This document shows, one piece after another, positions 48,505-60,109 of a stretch of 64,000 nucleotides of DNA. The translations under genes were made by a program, and so were the position numbers. Below the pieces are notes generated by a model that saw nothing but the letters and a program-made list of their open reading frames with translations, made no database searches and was not told where the DNA came from. Source of the DNA: Adiantum capillus-veneris (Eukaryota > Streptophyta > Polypodiopsida > Polypodiales > Pteridaceae); the NCBI GenBank assembly GCA_014529385.2, contig CM043953.1:74922372-74986371 (forward strand), written 5' to 3'. Within the stretch, counting starts at the first letter, position 1. Every line of letters starts with the position of its first letter.

Positions 48505-48645
48505 CTCCTCCATTTCCTCGTCATTGATCCATGAGTTGGCCGTTACTTGGTCGTCCATGGGAGCTTTCCCTTCACCATTCACGTTGCTTGTTCCCGCCTG
48601 GCGATCGTGGGCACCACCCAAGCGAGTTCTCTTTACCGGGGCCAT
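48505..48645 (-). CDS. Possible first coding exon of an unidentified gene or element
   Basis: The ATG at 48645-48643 opens 47 codons (MAPVKRTRLGGAHDRQAG..., ending ...WINDEEMEEV) and runs into a good donor, GAG|GTAGGTCAC, at 48504. The basic N-terminus followed by an acidic stretch suits the start of a gag-like or nuclear protein, but no domain is recognised. No downstream exon was found. Confidence 0.35.
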
Positions 48646-49489
48646 TTTATACTCACTACTTAATTGACAAACTTGGAGAAAAATAACTAATGTCCGAGAG
48701 TACCATAACAACCAAGACGATAGATTCGAATCACTAAACAATTCCTTTTATACGAGAGCGTTAGATTTCCTTCAAGACATAGTAATTTATGGATAGTACC
48801 TTACTTGTTCCTGCGGGAATTGGCTCTAAAGTCAAATACTTGGTCTAGGTAATTAGGAATTTCAGATTTTTACTTAATCAAATTACTAGAGAGGTGAATT
48901 ACACATGCTCAATCACCTTCCTAATGTAAGTAGAGAGATGCAGAACAACCATATACATAGGTGAGAGGATTCTCCCTTCCTAGTGGATTAATGATGGATT
49001 AATTACTCTTAATTACATCCTAATCTATGAACAGATTGAATCTAACTTAGTTACTCAAACATTGAGTGGTAATAGGGTGAAATTGACCAATTCCACATCA
49101 TTGTCGGCTTGACATTTATTTACTATGATGACTAGCGGGAGATTTCTTCTTAGTAATCATGCATTAATCTATGATTAGGAGAGGTTAATTGCTTTGCATA
49201 ATTAACAATTAGATTAAGATTATGCAATAGACTAATGATATGGAGAATTAGAGAGCATCTATTGAGTAATTTAGCTATGATTAAGCATAATAGTTGCGGG
49301 ATTAAGAGAATGATAGAGAGATTTGCTGCAAAGAATAAAATAAATTTGATTTTACCGTGAATAGGGCTGAAATCTACTTCAAATTCTGATCCAATGGAGT
49401 TCTCGAGATGAGAATCGGACAGCACCTCCCTCCTTTGCTTCTTCTCCAAAGCTATGTGTGCCGGCATCACCTCCCCAAGGTGTGTGTGT

Positions 49490-49540
<51 letters not shown>

Positions 49541-50345
49541 CACACTCTTATATAGGCTCTCCCAAGCTGAAAATCGAACCATGCTGCTAAATGCATCTAA
49601 GGGAGCTTTCAACTCATGCAAGGCAACTCAGTTACATGCCTACCAAGTGTCCAGTTAGCTAGTCTAACTGACTCTCACACTCTCTCTCAAGAATAACAAG
49701 TCTCCCACAACTCCCTATAGATGAGAGGGCTTCCCCTAGCTACTAAAGCAAGCTCCTAGTGGCCTGGGACCTGTTCCCAGACAGCCCCCGAGCCCCGGTG
49801 CTCCCCGCACAGCCTTAGGAAATTTTTGACTTTAGGCTAAAACGGGCGATACGAATCGGAATTTACTGTTGTAAATTGCTATACTAAGCTCTAAGTAAGG
49901 TGTACCTGTCCGAGTACCTGCCATATTTAACAGGCCTCAGTGTCCGAAAATGCCTTTTTTACAAATTTTGGGTACGGGTGCAGTTTTTCGAGACGGTCAA
50001 AACTGACGGGTCGGGTGACCAAAAACTTACTATTTTTGGAAAATTTCCACAAAAATTATTTTAAGTCACTTTTGGAAGCTTTATGACATTCTAAACATCA
50101 TGGCATCGACAGATTTTGGAAAACTACTAAAAATAGTAACTTTTTCCATTATGATTGTTTCATGGTACAATGGTGTTCTTTTAGCTCGGGGTCGGAGACC
50201 TTATATCCTACCCAACGTGAAAAAAATTGAGATGTCCTCATCTCAAGAATACATCTGGATGAACTCTATGCTAACTACTTAGGTACATATATCCTTTGTC
50301 TAAAGTAAAGACATCCTTTGATAATAGAATAGTCTTTAGCTTTAT
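48646..50345. other. Intergenic, with (GT)n microsatellite
   Basis: AT-rich DNA. A (GT)n tract of about 50 bp lies at 49484-49538 and yields false Cys/Val and His/Thr ORFs. No gene is seen. Confidence 0.5.
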
Positions 50346-50510
50346 CACTACAACACTAAATGAAGATATCGACGCGTCTATATCGACGGCCATGATTTTC
50401 CACGCGTCTATCAACGACATTAGCGGGCGTCGCTATACGCGTGGAAAGGCTTTTTTTGCTACGCGTATAGCGACGCATATATCGACAGGTATAGCAACGC
50501 AAAAAAAATT
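50346..50510. repeat. CACTA terminus with subterminal repeats
   Basis: After CACTACAACACTAAATGAAG come direct and inverted copies of CGACGCGTCTAT, CCACGCGTCTATC, CGTCGCTATACGCGTGG and CGCGTATAGCGACGC. TTTCCACGCGT (50397-50407) pairs with ACGCGTGGAAA (50438-50448). Such GC-rich subterminal repeats are the transposase-binding sites of CACTA elements. Confidence 0.75.
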
Positions 50511-50615
50511 GGGGACCGAAAAAAAGCGAAACCCGTGCGTAGGGGCCATTTTCGCCTACTCGGGTCTTGGCTGAAACCTGCTGCGCAGGTATTATGTCCA
50601 TCTCCACCCTCCCCA

Positions 50616-50621
<6 letters not shown>

Positions 50622-50664
<43 letters not shown>

Positions 50665-50689
50665 TACATTGTGTGTGTGTGTGTGTGTA

Positions 50690-50727
<38 letters not shown>

Positions 50728-50759
50728 GTGTGTGTGTGTGTGTAGGAAAGAGAGAGATC

Positions 50760-50798
<39 letters not shown>

Positions 50799-50854
50799 GT
50801 GTGTGTGTAGGAAAGAGAGAGAGAGAGAAATGTGTGTGTGTGTATGTAGGTAAT

Positions 50855-50899
<45 letters not shown>

Positions 50900-51302
50900 A
50901 ATGTATGCTTAGAAAATTAAAATTAAAGGAAAAAAAATTAAAGAGAGAAATGAAATGAAATGTTATATTAACGTCTTCGAAAGGCCAAAGTGACCTATGA
51001 GACATGAGACAAGAAAGTTACAATGTGATGGATCTGATACAAAGTCAGAGTAAGAAGATGAAAAAATAAAATATTATGGAATCCTAAACTGCTGGGTGTG
51101 GACTAAACGGCTAAACGAGCTAGTTGGGATAGGTAGATCTCCTCCATGATCAGTACTCTAACCGGGCGTTGTGCATGTCGAGCCAAAGTGACCTATCTAG
51201 ATCCTCTGATGCAGCCTCTGTTGATGTTGTGTAGTCCTCCGCAGTCGTGGGCGTCTAGATCTCCCTAGATCAGTCGCTCGTTCGAGCATTAGAGAGATAG
51301 TG

Positions 51303-51341
<39 letters not shown>

Positions 51342-51364
51342 ATAGAGAGATAAAGAAAGAGAGT

Positions 51365-51412
<48 letters not shown>

Positions 51413-51463
51413 TAGGGAAGTGGAGCTCCAGGAGTTATGGCAGAGAAATAGGAAAATAGAGAA

Positions 51464-51513
<50 letters not shown>

Positions 51514-51580
51514 CGATATCGAGAGAGAAAGAGAGATAGCGAGAGCGAGATCGAGAGAGAAAGAACGAGAGATAGGGTAC
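50622..51580. repeat. Cluster of (CT)n, (GT)n and (GA)n microsatellites
   Basis: Long CT, GT and GA runs (50622-50660, 50672-50688, 50695-50726, 50761-50794, 50858-50896, 51308-51338, 51388-51410 and 51468-51508) are separated by short unique pieces. All ORFs here are microsatellite translations. Confidence 0.9.
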
Positions 51581-51669
51581 GTAGACAGAGAAGAAACTAT
51601 GGAACTAAAAGAGGCAAAGGGGTTTTGCCTGCTACATGCATTGCCATGTACACCTGGGAGTGCACGTAT

Positions 51670-51843
51670 GTGTCTACCCATATAGGATTCGACCAATAAA
51701 GACGAGATTTTGACCCGGTGGTCCTGGTCTCCGTACACCTCTGGACCGAGGTGTATGTGTCTACCCATATAGGATTTGACCAATAAAGACGAGATTTTGA
51801 CCCGGTGGTCCTGGTCTCCGTACACCTCTGGACCGAGGTGTAC
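51670..51843. repeat. Tandem duplication, 87-bp period
   Basis: GTGTCTACCCATATAGGATT occurs at 51670 and 51757, and both copies end with CTCTGGACCGAGGTGTA. The inverted word CGGAGACCAGGAC is part of each copy. Confidence 0.85.
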
Positions 51844-51891
51844 GGAGATTGGGCAAGACTAGAGAATGCGAGGTAGTTTACATTGTGAGGA

Positions 51892-51892
<1 letters not shown>

Positions 51893-51960
<68 letters not shown>

Positions 51961-51965
51961 TATAT
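51893..51965. repeat. (TA)n microsatellite
   Basis: An almost pure TA run of about 70 bp with one TG interruption, just left of the gypsy 3' LTR. Confidence 0.95.
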
Positions 51966-51995
51966 TAAAACAACATTCATAATCATTGTAGATGG

Positions 51996-53013
51996 TGAGG
52001 CGGTCCTGGGCGGGCAACAAGAGAGGCGACCTCTAAACACCCCTCAAGGCTCCCGTGCTGCTCAATTGGGGCTGGGGCAACCACAAGCACAACACAACAA
52101 CAAACCCACAGCCAAACCCAAACAAGATAGGGGCACCACCTAGTTATGGTATGCGAACTAGGACGCAAGAGAGATTTTGGCACAACCAAGAAGATGCACC
52201 ACACAACAAACACAAGCAACCTCACACCAAGACACACATGAAATGGACCAGAGAGAGCTAGAGCAAAGGGAAGAGAGAGAGGAAAGGATCTTGCGTAATA
52301 CCTTATTTGTGACTTGCAAATGGAGATGGTTCGTTATGATGCTATCGTAGAACTTGTACAAAAATCACTCAATGCTTAGTGATTGCTAATCATTGCCAAA
52401 ACACACACACACTGTCTTAGGGTGTGGGAGACCTCTCACCACAATACCCTCTTACAATGGACACAAAACTGGCAATGAAAAACACACTAAAACACTTTCT
52501 AAAATCAAGATCAACCGATAAAACTCAAAATACACAAGTCACCTTGAATTCACCAAACCGTATTGCACAAATGGAAGGACGAAGATTTGAACGTCGAATC
52601 ACGCCTTTGATGCACCAAACCTCAATTTATTGATGATGAAGGAGCATGTACAATAGTGGTTTTGAGATTTGTGGAACTCACGCTCTCTCACTTGCAATGT
52701 GTAGCTTGAAGGCTTCTCTCACACCAAGAGTGAAGCTCACAAGTGGTTGCTACACCTAAGTCTCTCCTCACGCATAGAGTGTTGGGGTGCTATGTGAGAT
52801 GTTGGAGGTTGTTTTACAAGAAGGAGAGGGGCCTATTTATAGGTTGGAGACCCCTCATTAGGATTATTGGAAATCCTAATTTACAAGCTAACAAATCAGG
52901 ATTATGATTTTTTTGAATATCAAAACATTGTGGGCCTTCTTTGTCTGCTTGAGTCATGGGTGTGGGCTCAAAAGAGAGCATTATTGATGGTAAATAAGGT
53001 GAAAGTCAGTAAG

Positions 53014-53062
<49 letters not shown>

Positions 53063-53603
53063 ACTATACACATGTCTTGAGGTGAGGTGTCTTTTATGGT
53101 TAGGTCAATGGCTATTTTGTGTTAGTATGTTAGTGGTTAGTGTTAGTAATCACTAGAAAGTTAATGATATATTTACAATGGGTAGAATGGGTGGGATGGT
53201 TGGAGTAAGATGGTTGAATGAAGTGAGCAAATCCTTGTGATGGTGAAGCTTGAAGAAGTTTTGGACTTACTTGTGTAGGTTCTCAAAATGACCATCGATC
53301 TTCTTCTTCGTCTTCTCTTCTTTACGCCACCGCTGCCAAGGTTGATCATCGTGATGAAAATGGTAATTCCGTTGATGATATCTCTTGATTTGCAGAGGTT
53401 AATCATGGTACACATGCTGAATTTATGTATATATATAAGGGGTAAGATGGAATTGTACTTTGGAAGTAATAGAGAGAGGCATAGAGATGGTGTATGTACA
53501 TTGAGAGCTCATATGAGAGCTATGGGAGTAAGTGGGGAGGTTAATGGTGAAGAAGGTGAGAGAAACCATTGAAGGTGCAGGTTTGAGTGAGGGATTGAGA
53601 GAA

Positions 53604-53644
<41 letters not shown>

Positions 53645-54720
53645 AGTGTGGAAAGAGGTGAGAGAAGACTATTGGCTACTTGTGAAAAAAGTGGGCAGAC
53701 TGGGGTCCACTCAAAAAATCATAGCTCACCGCTGGTAGCTCCAAAAATCATGAAAAAATTTGAGGTGATTATTCAAAGCGTGGGCTACATTTTCTCTTTT
53801 GACCACTGCTCCAAATTCGGAGTGGAGATAGGTGCCAAAATTCTCACCAAAAAGCCTGTTTTTATGCTTGCAAAAGTCTTTTAGTGGACCCCTCCTTTGT
53901 TGAATTTGTACAATGCATCCAAGAGTGAGCCCCTCCTTTGTCATATTATAATACAAAGCATTCAAGTTGCCCTTGACCCATGCATGGAGGAGGATTATTG
54001 GTGAAATAAGAAATATATACATGGTGGGACTAGTGTATGGACTATTCATGGACTTTAGCTCAATGAGCACATGGTGTTAGAATAATGAGTAAAAATAATA
54101 ATAAAAATATGGAGGAGTTATGGATGTGGAAAGATATTGGAATCATATGATATGGTCCCTCCTTGAATTATTTTGGGTGAAAGAGGAAAAGGTATGCAAG
54201 TAAATAATATAATAAAAGTAACCAATGAGTAGAAATCAATTTTTTGTTTTCACGAGGGTGAGGGTGAAAATGTGGGAGTGATTTGTATAAAGGAAAAATA
54301 TGAGGTTAGAGTATGTACATATTGGCAAAAAAAAAATATATATATATATAATTATGGTGTAAGAGGATGAAAGAAGGTGTACATAGGTTTAATAAAACAC
54401 ACACCTAAGTAGAAATATTTAAATAAAATACCAAAATAATTATTAAAAATCCCTATATTTAGGCCATATATACAATGAAATATTTACACACAAAGAGGCC
54501 ATAATATACTTTTATTTTTTTTATTTTTTTTATTTTTTTTGGCTCACCTAGCCCAGTGACTAGCTAGTTGAGGGTTTTTAAGAAGATATGGGAAAAGTCC
54601 CGTGACTCACGCACGCCTATGTACAGTGAAATGGTAGGGATAACCACAGTGTTTGGGTGATTTTGGTAGGGTGAGGTAACTCACTGTGGCAATTACAAAG
54701 AGCCGAAAAAACGGCTATCA
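51996..54720 (-). repeat. 3' LTR of the gypsy element
   Basis: The 2725-bp LTR includes (GA)n at 53021-53060, (GT)n at 53606-53641 and a hairpin AGCCGTTTTTTCGGCT at its element-5' end (54699-54716). ORFs inside it are duplicated in the other LTR and are not called. Confidence 0.93.
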
Positions 54721-54724
54721 TTAG

Positions 54725-54734
54725 CCCTCCCCTT
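54725..54734 (-). promoter_or_regulatory. Polypurine tract
   Basis: On the minus strand AAGGGGAGGG lies 4 bp before the 3' LTR, in the position expected for the plus-strand primer. Confidence 0.8.
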
Positions 54735-54748
54735 GGATAATGGTATAT

Positions 54749-57700
54749 TCATGTACCATCATAGAGCATCTTTTCCAAAGAGATTGCTTCAGAGTCCTTG
54801 ACGAGATCTTCATTGTTTGGCCCCTCAGAATTTTGGCTGGAGTTACACTCATGCTTCATGTAACAATACTTACATGAGACAGCGGCCTTTGGACAGATCT
54901 TTGGTAGATCCTTTGGTAGAAGGCGACTCAAATAGGGCTTCAAGCGATACCCGTTTACCTTCCTGGAGAGCTCTTTACCATTCAAGTCCATAAGCTCATA
55001 GTAGCTAGAATTGAAAGCCTTCTTGACTATGTATGGCCCTTGCCATCTAGTTTCAAACTTGGCATCAAAACGATTGTCAAGTCGATTGTCATACCTTAGC
55101 ACAAGCTCTCCTTCCTTGATGCCTTTGTCCTTCAGTTTCTTGTCGTGCGTTTCTTTCGCTTGTGTGGCTTTCCTCTTGTAGCACTCGTATGCTGCTTCTC
55201 TTTTCCACTCAAGCTCCACTAACGTAAGAAGTCGATTCATCCATACCTCTTGATCATCTTGTGCTGATTTGCCATGAAGTCGCATTGTTGGAATGTTTAG
55301 CTCAATTGGCTGTAAAGCCTCTTGACCATAGACCAAGTGAAATGGTGTGAACTCCGTGGCTTCCCTATATGTGGTTCGATACGCCCACAAGGCACCATCC
55401 AAGAAGTCATCCCATAATTTTGTCTTGTTTTGCACCATCTTTCTAATGATTCCTGCAATGACACCATTAGCCTTCTCCACCAAACCATTTGATTGTGGGT
55501 AGTATGGTGTGCTATGACGATGTAGAATGTGAAGCTCTTCACAAACTTCTGTGAGCAATCCTTTTCTAAACCCTGGACCATTATCAGAAACAATCTCCAA
55601 AGGTGTGCCAAATCTACAACAAATGTGAGTGTAGACGAATTTGCTTACTGTCTTCTCATTTACCTTTGCCACACTTTGTGCTTCCACCCACCTAGTCATA
55701 TAGTCTACAGCCACTAGAATGTAGAGTTTACGATTTTTTGTCCTAGGCAGAGGACCCATAGCATCAATGCCCCACTTTTCAAAGGGTCCATTTGCAAGCA
55801 CTATTTGCCTCGGGCCATGCACCAACCTTCTATTTCCATTTATCTGACAAGTATGACAGCTTTTACACCAATGTTGAACATCCACATGCAAACTTGGCCA
55901 AACATACCCCGAAAGCAAAATCTTCTTCACAGTTAATTCTTGGGCAAAATGACCACCACATGCCTCTTCATGCAAACCTTTTAGAATGGCTGGAATTTCC
56001 TTGATAGTTGGTACTCGTCTGCACACTTGATCCTTCCCTCTTTGATAGAGGGAGCCTTCTAGGAAGAGATATACGCTTGCCTTCTTCATGAGTCTCCTCT
56101 TCTGAGCCTTCGTGAAGTCTTGTGGAAACTCACCCTCCAAAATGTAGCCGATAATGGGAGCCAATGACTCCAATCCCTGGTATCTCGATTGCTTGACAGT
56201 TGCTGCCACCATGATGACCTGCACTTCTCTCTTTACACATGCAACGGCTTGTTGTGCAAGTAAATCAGCATCTTCATTCTGTTTCCTAGGAATATGATAT
56301 AGTTGCACTTCTTCAAATTGATTAAAAAATCTACGAATGGCATGAACTTTTGTCCGTAAGCTCTCATTCTTGCATGCCCAAATGCCTAAAATCTGTTTAA
56401 CAATGAGAAGTGCATCTCCCTTTACCATGAGGCGTTGTATCCCTTGGCCAATGCACATCTTCAAACCATGAAGTAGAGTGTCATATTCTGCTTCATTGTT
56501 GCTAGCTGAACTTGGTAGATTGAACTTCTCTTTCATGACCACCTCTCCACTTGGGTTGAGCAACACTAGCCCTCCCCCTGCTTTTCCTGTGGCTCGACGA
56601 AAAGCTCCATCAAAGAACAAAGTAAAAGCATTAGGAATACTTTTTGGTGGTGGCAATGGTAGGGTCTTTACTTCAGGCACCTTAATCTCCTTTTCGTGCA
56701 CCCTATAAGTGAGAATCCCTGCCAATTGTGCACGCACACTATCTTCTACCTTGAAAGAGTATTGAAACTCTTGCAACTCCATAATCCACTTTGAGATCCT
56801 AGTACTAAGATTCATTTGAGATGACACCCAAGGGAACAAATTTTCTGCAGTGAGAATTACAAAAGGTTTTGGTAGCAGGTAGGATCTAAACTTTCTCACC
56901 GCAAACATGAGAGAAAGCATCATGAGTTCTGCTTCTGTGTAGTCTCTCTCCAAAGCATTCATGACCCTACTAGCAAAGTAGATGGGTCGCATCCTTGTAC
57001 TGTGGGGATCTTGTTGTAGCAACACAGCACCAATTGTTTCTTTTCCAGCATTAGAGCTAACAAAGAATGTGTACTCCCAACAAGGAGGCATGAGTGTTGG
57101 TAGCTCTGACAAAATGACTTTAATGTTACAAAAGTACTCTTCAAGCTCATCAGACCATGCAAATTCTACTTGTTGTGTCAACTTTTGCAAAGGGTGAAGT
57201 AACTCCGAGGCTAAGTGAATGAAGCGTGACATATACTTCACCTTTTGAATGAATGAGATGACCTCCTTAAGACTCTTGGGTGATGGTAGCTCAATAAGAT
57301 CCTTTGTCTTCGAAGGATCCACTTCAATGCCTTTGTAAGAAACTTTATGACCAAGCAAGATTACTTCATCCTCACCTATATGGCACTTGTAGGGGTTGAG
57401 TTGACCTCTCATGTCGTAGAGCTTCTTTAAACCTTCTTCTACCCTTTGTAGATGCAATGATTTTGAGCTATAAATACAGAAATCATCAATGAACACCCTA
57501 ATTGACTTTCCAAAGAATGCTTGAAACACCATATTCATGAAACGTTGGAATGTTGCAGGAGCATTTGTCTGACCAAATGGCATGACTCTAAAAGCATAAC
57601 AACCCCAAGGAGTGATAAAGGTTGTTTTCAATTGATCCTCCAGTGCAATCCCTATTTGAAAGTAACCTGAGTAACCATCGCACACAGTGTACTTCTCATG

Positions 57701-60085
57701 ACCAGCTACCTCATTTAGTATCTCATCCTGGAATGGGAGGGGAAAGTGATCTCTCTTTGTTGCCTCATTGAGGGGACGGTAATCCACACACACCCTCCAC
57801 TTGCCGTTCTTCTTAGGAGTGACAACAACAGGAGAGACCCACTCTGAATTCTCCACTGGATAAATGAACCCTGCTGCTAGAAGCTTTCTTACCTCCTTGA
57901 GTAAAGCCTGCTCCTTGATGACTCCTAGCCTTCGTAGCTTCTGAGCCTTAGGTGTGGCCTCTGGCTTCAACTCAATTTTGTGTTGAACAGCATCTACTCC
58001 ACGCACATCGGTGTAGTCTTTAGCAAAAAGCCTAGGAAACTTCCTTAGCACACATTTGAACTCCTCTCTTTCATCCTTTGTAAGTGTTGTTGATAGCATA
58101 CCTTCCAGCATCCCTTCATCTTGATCACCTTCGTTCTCTTGAGGACCTACCTCCTCCAAGCCTTGACAAGAGGTCTCTTGGTTGCTTGGCTTAAACCTTA
58201 CCCCCATGACCTCGATGGAAGACTCCTCTTCAGTAATGCTGTCGCTACTTTCTTCTTCTGAAGTGCTATCGGTCCAACCTTCTTCCGTCTCACTTTGAGA
58301 TGATTCTTCATGGAGCTCCTCTTGGCGTTGCTCCTTCATGTCAAAGACAACCTTCTTATGATTGTCATTCCTGCAAATTAATTTCCCACTCTCCCAATCC
58401 TGCAAAGCTCGCATTTTTATTAGCCATGGTCTTCCTAGGATAAATGGATAACCACTTCCCTTGGTCGACATAACATAAAAATCCACCGCTTTCTTAATGC
58501 CAAAGGCCTCTACAAAGACATTTTTACAAATGCCTACACACCTAGCCTTGCTATTGTTTGCCATTTTCACTTTGATTTCAGGTGTCTCATGGATGTGCAT
58601 GCCTAGTCTTTGCATGAGTCCCTCTGTCATGATGCAAATTTGTGCACCCCCATCCACTAGACCTTTCCTAACCAATCTCCCTTTGATGTAACAGTCTAGC
58701 ATCGGTGTAATGTCCTCATTCATTTCAGCTTGTGCAATTTTTACAACAGGCACACTCTCTTTTACCTTTCTCCTAGTGCTAACTGCCCTTGTTAAATCCC
58801 TCCTAACTTGTGGACATAATGCAAGAAATTGAGGCCATGAAATATCAGGACCCTTACCTCTCATGTCTTCCAACAAGTTGTACGGAGCCATACCATGTCC
58901 AAGAGGGAAGTCTTGGAGGTTGATACGACGTCGAGTCCTCTTGGTTTCCTTGGTTCCCTTTGTCTTCTTGCCTTGACCATGGTCACTCTGTGATGTGACT
59001 CCTTCTTTCTCTTTACCTTTTCCTCGGCCACGCTTAATTCCATTGGCTTCCATGTCAACCTTATTTGAATTTGTCACCTCTACCACATGCACATTTGGAT
59101 CTGGCAAAGGTGGAACTCCTTCTACCCCTTGTGGAGGTGGTCTTGGTCCATTTGGCCTTTGTAGAAGCCTTGGTTGTTGACCAGTTCCTTCACCTGCATT
59201 CATCACTGGGTAATTCAAGTTAGGCCTCCCTGGCTCCCCACGGGGCCAAGGACAATTATACATCCCATGTCCAGACTCTCCGCAATTCCAACATTGCAAG
59301 ACTCTCCTAGGTCGTGGGTCTCGCTCTTCAGACTTCTTTGCTTGTCCCTTTGGACCTACGGCTTGTGCAAGGTGAATTGACAGGCTGCTTAAGGATTCAT
59401 TTAACTTCTCAATCACTTCAACCGTTACCTCAGGAAGCTCCTTAGATGTTGATGCTTGTGACTTACCTTTGGGTCTAAGACCTTCTATTGGAACCTCCCC
59501 CCTTAAGCACTTGAGTTTCCTATATTTCTCAGCAGCCCTAGTTTCAGCTGCATCAAAGGTAGCAGGTGCACCCGCCTCAACTTTTACCTTAAGGTCAGGA
59601 AAGAGTCCGGCTATGAACCTCTCCTTCTTTAGAAATTCTGCACCATCACCAGGGTTAGCAACATTTCGTATCCATAGAGCCCAAAGACGTAGGAACTCTT
59701 GCTTGTACAAGTAGTAGTCATCTAAGTCTTTTTGCTTATGAGAAACAATGTCTTGCCATAGCTTTTGAGTGTTTTGGGGATCAAAGAAGTATCTCTTGAA
59801 ATGATTGACAACTTCCATGTAATTCTCTTTAACTTCCTCAGGCAAAGAGTCAAACCAAGTGCTAGCATCTTTCCTAAGGACTACCTCAAACATTTCTACA
59901 CATTCTTGATCAGTTACTATCCTCTTGATACGACAAGACATCTTGAAATTTGCCAAAAATAATTCTGCATCCTCTCCAGGCTCTCCAAAGAAAAGAGGAT
60001 ATCCAGACATTTGGCGTTGATTCTCCATTGAATTGATTTCAAAGTGACGCGTTTTGTTTTTTCTTTCTTTAAAAGATCTACACAA
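54749..60085 (-). CDS. Gag-pol polyprotein, Ty3/gypsy Tat-type, intact
   Basis: One open frame of 1778 codons; a second candidate start is Met20 (MENQRQMSG). In order: the gag domain (about 30-200), CCHC zinc knuckle CWNCGESGHGMYNC starting at Cys265, the aspartic protease with DGGA at Asp478 (the usual form is DTGA or DSGA) and later ILGRPWL, reverse transcriptase with FIDD (Asp867-Asp868), a degraded first RNase H (SSNAGKETIGAVLLQQD, where DAS is usual), a second plant-type RNase H (FFDGAFRRATGKAGGG, Asp1159), and integrase. The integrase has an HHCC finger (His1372, His1379, CKSCHTC) and a catalytic triad Asp1441, Asp1501, Glu1537, an exact D(35)E. The two RNase H domains and the lack of a chromodomain place it in the Tat group. 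Gag and pol share one frame, so no frameshift is needed. No stop or indel is seen. Confidence 0.95.
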   Translation of the reverse strand: MCRSFKERKNKTRHFEINSMENQRQMSGYPLFFGEPGEDAELFLANFKMSCRIKRIVTDQECVEMFEVVLRKDASTWFDSLPEEVKENYMEVVNHFKRYFFDPQNTQKLWQDIVSHKQKDLDDYYLYKQEFLRLWALWIRNVANPGDGAEFLKKERFIAGLFPDLKVKVEAGAPATFDAAETRAAEKYRKLKCLRGEVPIEGLRPKGKSQASTSKELPEVTVEVIEKLNESLSSLSIHLAQAVGPKGQAKKSEERDPRPRRVLQCWNCGESGHGMYNCPWPRGEPGRPNLNYPVMNAGEGTGQQPRLLQRPNGPRPPPQGVEGVPPLPDPNVHVVEVTNSNKVDMEANGIKRGRGKGKEKEGVTSQSDHGQGKKTKGTKETKRTRRRINLQDFPLGHGMAPYNLLEDMRGKGPDISWPQFLALCPQVRRDLTRAVSTRRKVKESVPVVKIAQAEMNEDITPMLDCYIKGRLVRKGLVDGGAQICIMTEGLMQRLGMHIHETPEIKVKMANNSKARCVGICKNVFVEAFGIKKAVDFYVMSTKGSGYPFILGRPWLIKMRALQDWESGKLICRNDNHKKVVFDMKEQRQEELHEESSQSETEEGWTDSTSEEESSDSITEEESSIEVMGVRFKPSNQETSCQGLEEVGPQENEGDQDEGMLEGMLSTTLTKDEREEFKCVLRKFPRLFAKDYTDVRGVDAVQHKIELKPEATPKAQKLRRLGVIKEQALLKEVRKLLAAGFIYPVENSEWVSPVVVTPKKNGKWRVCVDYRPLNEATKRDHFPLPFQDEILNEVAGHEKYTVCDGYSGYFQIGIALEDQLKTTFITPWGCYAFRVMPFGQTNAPATFQRFMNMVFQAFFGKSIRVFIDDFCIYSSKSLHLQRVEEGLKKLYDMRGQLNPYKCHIGEDEVILLGHKVSYKGIEVDPSKTKDLIELPSPKSLKEVISFIQKVKYMSRFIHLASELLHPLQKLTQQVEFAWSDELEEYFCNIKVILSELPTLMPPCWEYTFFVSSNAGKETIGAVLLQQDPHSTRMRPIYFASRVMNALERDYTEAELMMLSLMFAVRKFRSYLLPKPFVILTAENLFPWVSSQMNLSTRISKWIMELQEFQYSFKVEDSVRAQLAGILTYRVHEKEIKVPEVKTLPLPPPKSIPNAFTLFFDGAFRRATGKAGGGLVLLNPSGEVVMKEKFNLPSSASNNEAEYDTLLHGLKMCIGQGIQRLMVKGDALLIVKQILGIWACKNESLRTKVHAIRRFFNQFEEVQLYHIPRKQNEDADLLAQQAVACVKREVQVIMVAATVKQSRYQGLESLAPIIGYILEGEFPQDFTKAQKRRLMKKASVYLFLEGSLYQRGKDQVCRRVPTIKEIPAILKGLHEEACGGHFAQELTVKKILLSGYVWPSLHVDVQHWCKSCHTCQINGNRRLVHGPRQIVLANGPFEKWGIDAMGPLPRTKNRKLYILVAVDYMTRWVEAQSVAKVNEKTVSKFVYTHICCRFGTPLEIVSDNGPGFRKGLLTEVCEELHILHRHSTPYYPQSNGLVEKANGVIAGIIRKMVQNKTKLWDDFLDGALWAYRTTYREATEFTPFHLVYGQEALQPIELNIPTMRLHGKSAQDDQEVWMNRLLTLVELEWKREAAYECYKRKATQAKETHDKKLKDKGIKEGELVLRYDNRLDNRFDAKFETRWQGPYIVKKAFNSSYYELMDLNGKELSRKVNGYRLKPYLSRLLPKDLPKICPKAAVSCKYCYMKHECNSSQNSEGPNNEDLVKDSEAISLEKMLYDGT

Positions 60086-60109
60086 TAATATTCTCTAAAT
60101 TGCAATCTA

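Noticed and set aside
49458-51830. Cys-Val, His-Thr, Arg-Glu and Ile-Tyr repeat proteins
   Set aside because: Microsatellite translations in GT, GA and TA runs.
51996-54070. Short ORFs of 60-114 codons inside the gypsy LTR (for example 53726-54070 minus)
   Set aside because: Present in both LTR copies because the DNA is duplicated; no domain, and they cross regulatory sequence.
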